This document shows positions 8,309 to 15,842 of a stretch of 64,000 bases of DNA, one piece after another. Source of the stretch: Lachnospiraceae bacterium. Its GTDB lineage: Bacteria; Bacillota; Clostridia; Lachnospirales; Lachnospiraceae. The notes under the pieces are model-generated. The model worked only from the letters and a program-made list of their open reading frames with translations. It was not told the origin of the DNA and ran no database searches. Every line of letters starts with the position of its first letter. Position 1 is the stretch's first letter. The stretch covers positions 1 through 64,000 of the forward strand of contig JAUNGG010000018.1 in NCBI GenBank assembly GCA_030524635.1. The letters are read 5' to 3'. The translations under genes and the position numbers were made by a program.

Positions 8309-11300
8309 TCAGCGCAGTGTTATTTATCTCCTTTTTCCTGTTCCTGATCCTGGGCGTGCCGATCAGCATCTGCTTAGGGCTGTCCTCGGTGTGTGCCATC
8401 CTGTATTCCGGCACATCCCTGACTATCGTAGCAACTAATATTTATTCCGGTATCAGCAAGTTCCTGCTGCTGGCGATCCCCTTCTTTGTGTTGTCAGGAA
8501 ATATTATGGCGAAGGCGGGCATTTCCAAGCGGCTGATCAAGTTTGTCAATACCTGCGTGGGACATCGGAGAGGCGGTATTGCCATCGTGTGCGTAATTGT
8601 AGCCTGCTTTTTCGGTGCCATCTCCGGCTCCGGCCCAGCGACTGTGGCGGCTCTGGGTTCTGTGCTGATCCCGGCCATGATCATAGAGGGCGGCTTTTCC
8701 GCTCCCTTCTCCACAGCACTGATGGCCACAGCAAGCTCCATCGCCATTGTCATTCCACCCAGCATCGCATTCGTGGTGTATGCATCCATCTCCGGCGTAT
8801 CCATCGCAGATATGTTTACCGCTGGTATCGTGCCAGGACTTTTAATGGGTGCTGTTCTGGTTATTGTGGTTATGATGGAGGCCAGAAAGCATGATATTAA
8901 GCCGCAGCAGGCAAAGGCTGGCTTTGGTGAGCGCTGGGCGGCATTTAAGGAGGCATTCTGGGGCTTCCTGATGCCGGTCATCATCCTGGGAGGTATCTAC
9001 GGCGGTATCTTTACCCCTACAGAGGCAGCTGCCGTTTCTGTTGTGTACGGCCTGTTTGTGGGCATGGTGATCTACCGGGAGGTATCCTTAAAGGATCTGT
9101 GGGAGATTGCAATTGATTCTGCAAAGACCACCGGCGGCATTATGCTGATCGTGGCATGTGCATCCTTGTTTTCTTTTGTGTGTACCCAGTTTGGTATCGC
9201 ACAGGCGGCATCGGATCTGTTGGGAAGCATTGCCCATAATCAGTTTACCTTCCTGCTGATTGTAAATATTATTTTCCTGATTGCAGGATGCTTTATCGAT
9301 GCCAACTCAGCGATGTACATTTTTATTCCCATTATGCTGCCGGTTTGTAAGAATTTAGGCTACGACCTGGTTGCATTCGGTGTAGTTGCAACCGTAAACT
9401 TGGCCATCGGTCAGGTGACGCCTCCGGTAGGCGTAAATCTGTTTGTGGCCATCGCAGTAAAGCTGAAAAACGGCATGAGCGTGACCATTCAGCAGATCTC
9501 CAGGGCTGTGGTGCCGATGATCGTGGCTTCCCTTGCGGTGCTGCTGTGTATCAGCTACATTCCATCTATCACCACCTTCCTGCCAAAATGGATGGCAGGG
9601 GACAGCTATACCGGCACGGTTGCGGCAGCAGGGGGCGGCTCGTCCTACGGTTCCTCTGAGGCTTATGATACCATTGACGATTACAGCGGCCTGGGCTGGG
9701 AGGAGCAGACCTGGAACTTTGCATGCTCTACCACGGAGACCAGTACCTGGGCAGAGGGCGGACGGAAGTTCGGTGAGCTGATGGAGAAGGCTACCGGCGG
9801 CAAGGTAAAGGTCAATGTGTATGCAGCGGACCAGCTGACCGGCGGCAATCAGTCGGAGGGCATCCAGGCGCTGATGAACGGTGATCCGGTGCAGGTGTCC
9901 ATGCACAGCAACCTGATCTACTCCGCTTTTGACCCACGGTTTAACGTGGTATCCCTGCCGTACCTGTTTGATTCGGTGGAGGATGCCGATGCCAAGTTAG
10001 ACGGCGCAGCCGGTGAGAAGATGAAGGAGATCTTAGGGGAATACGGCCTTCACTGCATGGGTATTGCTGAGAACGGCTTCCGCCAGCTGACCAACAATGT
10101 AAGAGAGATCAAGTCCGCAGCAGACATGAAGAATTTAAAGATCCGTGTGGCAGGAAGCAACCTGCTGATGGAGTGCTATAAACGCTGGGGCGCAGACGCC
10201 ACCAATATGAACTGGTCTGAGACCTACACCGCTCTGCAGCAGAAGACAGTAGAAGGCCAGGAGAATCCACTTCCAGCCATCGATGCCGCCAGCGTGCAGG
10301 AGGTTCAGCCATATGTGTCCATGTGGAATGCCAACTATGACTGTCTGTTCTTCTGTATCAACCAGAAGCTGTATGACAGCTTAACTCCCGAACAGCAGGC
10401 AGTAGTGGATGAAGCAGGGCAGAAGGCAGTGGCCTACGAGCGTTACATCAACCGTGCCGGCGATGATGAGATCAAGAGCCGCTGGGCAGAGAAGAACGGC
10501 GTACAGATCACCCCATATGAGGAGCTGGACATTGATTCCTTCAAGACAGCAGTAGCCCAGGTTCCCCAGTGGTTCCAGAAGGAACTGGAAAGCCAGGGCT
10601 ATGACGATGCAGCGGAGCTGATTGCAGTCTTTACTGCCGATGCTTCTGCAGCAAGCTTTGAGGTGGAGGATCACAGCGACTTAGGCTGGGAAGAGCAGAC
10701 CTGGAACTTTACCTGTTCCACCACGGAAACCAGCACCTGGGCAGAGGGCGGACGGAAGTTCGGGGAGCTGGTGGAGAAGGCCACCGGAGGCAAGATCAAG
10801 GTCAATGTATATGCGGCTGACCAGCTGACTGGCGGCAACCAGTCGGAGGGCATCCAGGCGCTGATGGATGGCGACCCGGTGCAGATCTCCATGCACAGCA
10901 ATCTGATCTATTCCGCTTTTGATCCTCGGTTTAATGTGGTATCCCTGCCATACCTTTTTAATTCGGTGGAGGATGCCGATGCCAAGCTGGACGGCGCAGC
11001 CGGTGAGATGATGAAGGAGATCCTAAGCGAGTACGGGCTCCACTGCATGGGCATTGCCGAGAACGGCTTCCGTCAGCTGACTAACAATGTAAGAGAGATC
11101 AAATCCACTGCGGATATGAAGAATTTAAAGATCCGTGTGGCAGGAAGCAATCTGCTGATGGAGTGCTATAAGCGCTGGGGCGCAGATGCCACCAATATGA
11201 ACTGGTCCGAGACCTATACTGCTCTGCAGCAGAAAACGGTAGAGGGTCAGGAGAATCCGCTTCCAGCAATCGATGCAGCCAGTGTGCAGGAGGTTCAGCC

Positions 11301-12645
11301 TTACTGCTCCCTGTGGAATGCCAACTATGACTGCCTGTTCTTCTGCATCAATCAGGCCATTTATGACAAGCTGACTCCAAAGCAGCAGGCGGTAATCGAT
11401 GAGTGCGGCCAGAAGGCAACCCAGTATGAGCGTTACATCAACCGTGCCGGCGATGATGAGATCATGGGCCGCTGGAGCCAGAAGAACGGTGTGAAGATCA
11501 CCCCATATGAGGCTATGGATATCGACTCCTTTAAGAATGCAGTAGCAGACATCCCTCAGTGGTTCCAGAAGGAGCTGGAGAGTCAGGGCTATGCAGATGC
11601 AAAGGAGCTGATCGATACGTTTACTGCAAAAACCATTTCTGTTAAGGATATTTCCACAGAACCAGCGGAGTCCCTGATGGAGGATCACAGTGATCTGGAC
11701 TGGAAGGAGCAGACCTGGAATTTCGCCTGCTCCACCACAGAGACCAGTACCTGGGCAGAGGGAGGACGGAAGTTCGGGGAGCTGGTGGAGAAGGCCACCG
11801 GAGGCAAGATCAAGGTCAATGTGTATGCAGCAGACCAGCTGACCGGAGGCAACCAGTCGGAGGGCATCCAGGCCCTGATCGATGGGGACCCGGTGCAGGT
11901 ATCCATGCACAGCAACCTGATTTATTCCGCATTTGATCCAAGGTTTAATGCGGTATCCCTGCCTTATCTGTTTGATTCGGTAGAGGATGCGGACCGGAAG
12001 CTGGACGGGGAGGCCGGAGAGAAGATGAAGGCTATCTTAAATGAGTACGGCCTTCACTGCATGGGTATTGCCGAAAACGGCTTCCGTCAGCTGACCAACA
12101 ATGTGAGAGAGATCCGCTCTGCCGCTGATATGAAGAATCTGAAGATCCGTGTAGCAGGAAGCAATCTTCTGATGGAATGCTACAAGTGCTGGGGTGCAGA
12201 TGCTACCAATATGAACTGGTCGGAGACTTACACTGCGCTGCAGCAGAAAACAGTGGAAGGTCAGGAAAATCCCCTTCCGGCTATCGATGCTGCCAGCGTC
12301 CAGGAGGTACAGCCTTATGTATCCATGTGGAATGCCAATTATGACTGTCTGTTCTTCTGCATCAATCAGAAGGTATATGATCAGCTGACGGCTCAGCAGC
12401 AGGCGGTAATCGATGAGTGCGGCCGCCTTGCCACAGAGTATCAGAGATATATCAACCGTGCCGGTGACGAGGAGATCATGAGCCGCTGGAGCCAGAAGAA
12501 CGGCGTGTCCTTCCTGACCTATGATGAACTGGATATCGATTCCTTTAAGACAGCAGTTGCAGGGATCGATGAGTGGTATATTGGAAAGCTGGAAGAGCAG
12601 AATTATATGGACGGAAGAGAATTAGTGGAAGCCTTCCGGAAGTAA
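8305..12645 (+). CDS. TRAP large permease DctM fused to three tandem DctP substrate-binding domains
   Basis: A 1446-residue fusion. Residues 1 to about 430 are a complete DctM permease, with polytopic helices, SGSGPATVAALGSVLIP, PPSIAFVVYASISGVSI and VTPPVGVNLFVA. A Gly/Ser-rich linker follows (about 431-462). Three DctP-type substrate-binding domains come next at about 463-790, 793-1128 and 1131-1446, beginning LGWEEQTWNF, LGWEEQTWNF and LDWKEQTWNF. Each copy keeps the family signature LKIRVAGSNLLMECYK, with the ligand carboxylate-binding Arg at 614, 944 and 1282, then ALQQKTVEGQENP. All three therefore look functional. Normally DctP is a separate exported protein of about 330 residues; no free dctP is nearby. 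GAGGAGGAAACGAA precedes the ATG at 8305. The operon is controlled by the upstream T-box. Confidence 0.95.
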   Translation: MISAVLFISFFLFLILGVPISICLGLSSVCAILYSGTSLTIVATNIYSGISKFLLLAIPFFVLSGNIMAKAGISKRLIKFVNTCVGHRRGGIAIVCVIVACFFGAISGSGPATVAALGSVLIPAMIIEGGFSAPFSTALMATASSIAIVIPPSIAFVVYASISGVSIADMFTAGIVPGLLMGAVLVIVVMMEARKHDIKPQQAKAGFGERWAAFKEAFWGFLMPVIILGGIYGGIFTPTEAAAVSVVYGLFVGMVIYREVSLKDLWEIAIDSAKTTGGIMLIVACASLFSFVCTQFGIAQAASDLLGSIAHNQFTFLLIVNIIFLIAGCFIDANSAMYIFIPIMLPVCKNLGYDLVAFGVVATVNLAIGQVTPPVGVNLFVAIAVKLKNGMSVTIQQISRAVVPMIVASLAVLLCISYIPSITTFLPKWMAGDSYTGTVAAAGGGSSYGSSEAYDTIDDYSGLGWEEQTWNFACSTTETSTWAEGGRKFGELMEKATGGKVKVNVYAADQLTGGNQSEGIQALMNGDPVQVSMHSNLIYSAFDPRFNVVSLPYLFDSVEDADAKLDGAAGEKMKEILGEYGLHCMGIAENGFRQLTNNVREIKSAADMKNLKIRVAGSNLLMECYKRWGADATNMNWSETYTALQQKTVEGQENPLPAIDAASVQEVQPYVSMWNANYDCLFFCINQKLYDSLTPEQQAVVDEAGQKAVAYERYINRAGDDEIKSRWAEKNGVQITPYEELDIDSFKTAVAQVPQWFQKELESQGYDDAAELIAVFTADASAASFEVEDHSDLGWEEQTWNFTCSTTETSTWAEGGRKFGELVEKATGGKIKVNVYAADQLTGGNQSEGIQALMDGDPVQISMHSNLIYSAFDPRFNVVSLPYLFNSVEDADAKLDGAAGEMMKEILSEYGLHCMGIAENGFRQLTNNVREIKSTADMKNLKIRVAGSNLLMECYKRWGADATNMNWSETYTALQQKTVEGQENPLPAIDAASVQEVQPYCSLWNANYDCLFFCINQAIYDKLTPKQQAVIDECGQKATQYERYINRAGDDEIMGRWSQKNGVKITPYEAMDIDSFKNAVADIPQWFQKELESQGYADAKELIDTFTAKTISVKDISTEPAESLMEDHSDLDWKEQTWNFACSTTETSTWAEGGRKFGELVEKATGGKIKVNVYAADQLTGGNQSEGIQALIDGDPVQVSMHSNLIYSAFDPRFNAVSLPYLFDSVEDADRKLDGEAGEKMKAILNEYGLHCMGIAENGFRQLTNNVREIRSAADMKNLKIRVAGSNLLMECYKCWGADATNMNWSETYTALQQKTVEGQENPLPAIDAASVQEVQPYVSMWNANYDCLFFCINQKVYDQLTAQQQAVIDECGRLATEYQRYINRAGDEEIMSRWSQKNGVSFLTYDELDIDSFKTAVAGIDEWYIGKLEEQNYMDGRELVEAFRK
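9691..12642 (+). repeat. Three in-frame tandem repeats of about 1 kb (DctP domains)
   Basis: Repeat units begin at 9691, 10681 and 11695 (offsets 990 and 1014). Protein sequence is nearly the same in all three, while the DNA differs largely at third codon positions. Divergence is greatest in the linkers and in the last 80 or so residues of each unit. Confidence 0.95.
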
Positions 12646-12741
12646 GGATGATGCTAAAAATGACAGCTTTTATCTGGTAACGAACAAATAAAGTTGGTAA
12701 TTATGCACAAAAATACAAAAATTTTTTGAGAATTATACGGA

Positions 12742-12770
12742 TTGACTAAAAATTTTTTAGGTTCTATAAT
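12742..12770 (+). promoter_or_regulatory. Promoter of the purine riboswitch/permease unit
   Basis: TTGACT and TATAAT with a 17-base spacer, about 28 bases upstream of the aptamer. It is a near-consensus sigma-A promoter. Confidence 0.85.
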
Positions 12771-12797
12771 AGGATCAATTCCATAAACCCTTTACCA

Positions 12798-12858
12798 TAT
12801 GTATATCCTGGGGATTGGCCCAGAGTTTCTACCAACTGCCGAAAGAGTTGACTACATA
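12798..12858 (+). promoter_or_regulatory. Purine (guanine-type) riboswitch aptamer
   Basis: P1 TATGTA/TACATA encloses P2 TGGG/CCCA, the invariant J2/3 GTTTCTACC, P3 CAACT/AGTTG and GACTA. The C in GACTA is the ligand-pairing position expected for guanine-type rather than adenine-type aptamers. The two kissing loops read GATTGG and CCGAAA, each about one base shorter than the usual GATATGG and CCGTAAA. It sits before a terminator and a purine permease gene, so ligand would turn expression off. Confidence 0.85.
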
Positions 12859-12883
12859 GAATTGCTGTAGTCTGCTCTTTTTT
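12845..12883 (+). terminator. Riboswitch-controlled terminator
   Basis: GAGTTGACTACA (12845-12856) pairs with TGTAGTCTGCTC (12866-12877), then T6. The 5' arm overlaps P3 and P1 of the aptamer, giving the expected exclusive structures. Confidence 0.85.
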
Positions 12884-13141
12884 GGTTTTCAGAAATTTCA
12901 TATAGGTATGCAAGAATAAACCGTGCTGGTTTTAAGATCTATTGTGAAGGGCATGGAGATGAAAAACTGAAAAAGAGAAGGAAAGTACGAAATGGATGAA
13001 AGGAGGAGAGACAGCAGAAGGACAGAAAGCAGAATGATGCAGCTGGGAAAGGAACCGAATCAAGATCAATATGCAGGATATAATCGGTCAGGAAGACAAA
13101 GGATGGTTGAAAAAGGGAAATAAAAAACGGAGGTAAGTGGA

Positions 13142-14497
13142 ATGAATAGCAAGGCAAACAGTACGAATTGCAGCATTAACAACATATACAAGCTTGACGG
13201 CAGAGTTCCTGTGGGAAAGGCGATCCCATTTGGACTGCAGCATATCCTGGCTATGTTTGTATCGAATCTGGCGCCGATCACAATCATCGCAGGTGCAGCA
13301 AAGCCGGCTCTGTCAGCAGCACAGATCGGACTTTTGCTGCAAAATGCCATGTTCGTGGCAGGGATTGCAACATTGATCCAGCTGTACCCGCTGTGGAAGA
13401 TTGGTTCAAGGCTTCCAGTGGTCATGGGCGTCAGCTTTACATTTGTGACTGTACTCAGTACCATATCAGCCAATTATGGTTATCCGGCAGTGATCGGAGC
13501 AGTTCTGATCGGCGGTATCTTTGAAGGAACATTGGGACTGATGGCGAAATACTGGCGGAAGCTGATCACGCCGATCGTAGCTGCTTCTGTGGTAACGGCA
13601 ATCGGATTTTCTCTGTTCACAGTAGGTACACGTTCCTTTGGCGGCGGCTATCATGATGATTTTGGTTCGGCGCAGAATCTGATCCTTGGTACAGTCACGC
13701 TGATAACCTGTCTGCTGTGGAACATCCTTGCCAAGGGATATTTAAAGCAGCTTTCTGTGCTGGCAGGTCTGGTGGTAGGATATGCGGCAGCCATTTTTAT
13801 GGGCAAGGTAGATCTTAGCCTGATCATGTCCGGCGGTGTGATCGCCTTTCCGAGGCTGCTTCCCTTTAAGCCGGAATTTCATATCGGAGCCATCGTGTCA
13901 GCCTGCATCATCTTCCTGGTATCCGCAGCCGAAACCATCGGTGATACGTCAGCTCTGGTATCCGGCGGTCTGGGGCGGGAAATTACTGGAGAGGAGATCT
14001 CTGGTTCTCTGGCCTGTGATGGCTATGCGTCAGCTATTTCTTCCATCTTTGGATGTCCGCCGGTAACCTCATTCTCCCAGAATGTGGGGTTAGTTGCCAT
14101 GACAAAGGTAGTCAACCGGTTTACCATCATGACAGGAGCGGTCTGCATGATCCTGGCAGGCTTGCTGCCGCCGGTAGGTAATTTCTTTGCATCTCTTCCG
14201 GACGCTGTGCTGGGCGGCTGTACGATTATGATGTTTGGCACGATTCTTACATCCGGTATGCAGATGATTGCAGACAGTGGCTTTTCTCAGAGAAATATCG
14301 TGATTGCCTCTTTGTCGCTGTCTATCGGCATCGGTTTTACAACAGCCAGCGAGTCCGGAATCTGGGGCATCTTCCCGCCTGTGGTGCAGACGGTATTTTC
14401 CGCTAATGTTGTAGCTGTGGTATTTGTGGTGGCAGTTATTTTAAGCCTGATCCTGCCGAAGGACATGGATGTGAAGAAGCTGGATGAGACAAAGTAA
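13142..14497 (+). CDS. NCS2-family xanthine/uracil-type purine permease
   Basis: A 451-residue polytopic permease of the nucleobase-cation symporter 2 family, which imports xanthine, guanine, hypoxanthine or uracil with protons. Typical segments are PFGLQHILAMFVSNLAPITI near the N-terminus, GGLGREITGEEISGSLACDG with SFSQNVGLVAMTKVVNR, and VLGGCTIMMFGTIL. The guanine-type riboswitch upstream argues for a purine rather than uracil. A clear GGAGG precedes the ATG. The 250 bases between the riboswitch terminator and the gene hold no convincing gene. A terminator follows the stop. Confidence 0.92.
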   Translation: MNSKANSTNCSINNIYKLDGRVPVGKAIPFGLQHILAMFVSNLAPITIIAGAAKPALSAAQIGLLLQNAMFVAGIATLIQLYPLWKIGSRLPVVMGVSFTFVTVLSTISANYGYPAVIGAVLIGGIFEGTLGLMAKYWRKLITPIVAASVVTAIGFSLFTVGTRSFGGGYHDDFGSAQNLILGTVTLITCLLWNILAKGYLKQLSVLAGLVVGYAAAIFMGKVDLSLIMSGGVIAFPRLLPFKPEFHIGAIVSACIIFLVSAAETIGDTSALVSGGLGREITGEEISGSLACDGYASAISSIFGCPPVTSFSQNVGLVAMTKVVNRFTIMTGAVCMILAGLLPPVGNFFASLPDAVLGGCTIMMFGTILTSGMQMIADSGFSQRNIVIASLSLSIGIGFTTASESGIWGIFPPVVQTVFSANVVAVVFVVAVILSLILPKDMDVKKLDETK

Positions 14498-14514
14498 TGT
14501 AAGGATTTGTTTGG

Positions 14515-14546
14515 AAAGCGGGAGGTCGAAAGACATCCCGCTTTTT
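14515..14546 (+). terminator. Terminator of the purine permease gene
   Basis: AAAGCGGGA pairs with TCCCGCTTT across a 12-base loop, followed by T. Confidence 0.88.
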
Positions 14547-14575
14547 ACATGGGTATTTTTCTCAGGCTGATCGTA

Positions 14576-15170
14576 TTATAAGATCCCTGCCACCCGCAGC
14601 GCACACCATACCACCAGAAGGGCCATCACGGTATTCATCAGCCGGTAATGGCCGGTATAAAGCTGCTTTAACACATTGCCTGCAAGGGCCCAGATTAGAT
14701 TTCCCGCTGCCCCCCAGTACCATCAGATAAAAGGCGAAGCAAAGGAGAAAAAACGGCCTGGTTTCATGAGGCAGAATGAAAGAAGAAAACATGGTGAGCC
14801 CGTAAATAATGATTTTCACATTTACCAGCTGAAGCAGGATTCCCATGGGATAGGTGGGCACCTGATCTGCCTGTCCCTCCCCTGGCGGAAGCCGCTTGAA
14901 GGTCTGCCAGGCAAGATAAAGCAGATATGCCGCTCCCACATATTTCATTACCGGCTGGATGCCGGGGATGATGGTGGTCAGGGCGCTGCAGAAGATGCCG
15001 CACAGCACCATGAGGGACAGGGAGCCGGTCCACACCCCCAGCATGAAGGGAAGGTTTCTGCGGATCCCATAGCGGCTGGCGGAGGACAGCAGAAAGATGT
15101 TATTCGGGCCTGGGGACCATACGGTGATACAGGCGGTCAGAGTCATTTCCCAGAAAACAGATAAAGACAT
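14576..15170 (-). pseudogene. LysE/RhtB-family exporter, frameshifted at a C6 run
   Basis: The first 150 or so residues form a LysE/RhtB-type amino acid exporter (MSLSVFWEMTLTACITVWSPG, then PNNIFLLSSASRYGIRRN). At the six-C run on the plus strand (14710-14715) the frame shifts. Reading with one base fewer restores the family C-terminus VLGAAGNLIWALAGNVLKQL and ends at a TAA at 14578-14576. As read, translation instead runs through an unrelated tail to 14562. AAGGA lies before the ATG at 15170; the TTG 6 bases upstream is less likely. It may be a true pseudogene, slippage-mediated phase variation, or a homopolymer sequencing error. Confidence 0.85.
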
Positions 15171-15384
15171 GGCCAAGTTCCTTTCTTTTGGATCGATTGG
15201 AAGCAGCAGGCGGAAGCTCTGCAGTTCTCTTTCTTTAGTTTGCTTCCTGCAGGGAAAATTGTCAAGAGGCAGTAAATTTTAAAGCAATCCCATTAAAATT
15301 ATGTTAAAATCCTGTACATAACATGCAAATAACCCGAAAACATGCAGATCCTATCGTAAAAAATGCTGATTCCATCCTAAATCC

Positions 15385-15413
15385 TTGACTTTTCGAAAAC
15401 TGGTTTATATAAT
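15385..15413 (+). promoter_or_regulatory. Promoter of the ileS T-box unit
   Basis: TTGACT (15385-15390) and TATAAT (15408-15413) with a 17-base spacer. Confidence 0.88.
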
Positions 15414-15421
15414 GGAATGGT

Positions 15422-15708
15422 AAAAAAAAAGACTGTGATAGAGACAGTAAGACGATCCTAAAAGCATAGAGAGCCGGGGATGGTGGAAGCCTGGCATGAG
15501 TAAGACCGCTCTGAAAATCACTCTGGAGTTGCCGGCTGAAAGGAAGCTGGGTGCTGGTTGAGCATAATGAAAGCGAGATTATGCCCAGACTCTGCATCAA
15601 GTAGGCTGAGACGTTTTTCCCACGTTATAGGGAACTCATATTAAAGTATGCAGTAATGGGTGGTATAGCGAAGCGGCCTTCGTCCTGATTGCAGGGATGG
15701 AGGCTTTT
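15422..15708 (+). promoter_or_regulatory. T-box leader of ileS, ATC (Ile) specifier
   Basis: AGAGAG-type stem I with specifier ATC at 15517-15519 in AAAATCACTCTGGAG, the AAGTAGGCTGAGACG stem III block, and the T-box core TGGGTGGTATAGCG at about 15657-15670. A wobble-rich terminator stem at 15675-15703 with a T run follows. The core varies from the usual TGGNACCGCG (TATAGCG). It senses uncharged tRNA-Ile and controls the isoleucyl-tRNA synthetase downstream. Confidence 0.93.
15675..15708 (+). terminator. T-box regulated terminator of ileS
   Basis: GCCTTCGTCCTG pairs through several G-U pairs with CAGGGATGGAGGC, followed by TTTTCTT. Confidence 0.75.
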
Positions 15709-15842
15709 CTTATGTCATGGGGAGCGGCAGCATGCCGTATACCTTCATAGTGACACGCACAGCCGGAAGGTTCGGCTTGACAGCGGAAAAGGCGGGTCAC
15801 GCTTCGTCCTATCTGCAAAAAAGAAGATGGAGGAAGATCACA

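Noticed and set aside
9355-11910. Several long minus-strand frames across the DctP repeats
   Set aside because: They recur with the same sequence in each repeat unit because the sense strand is repeated; no starts or motifs.
12992-13123. 43-residue Arg/Lys-rich frame between the purine riboswitch and the permease gene
   Set aside because: It has a passable AAGGAAAG upstream, but the composition is that of purine-rich leader DNA and nothing resembles a known protein.
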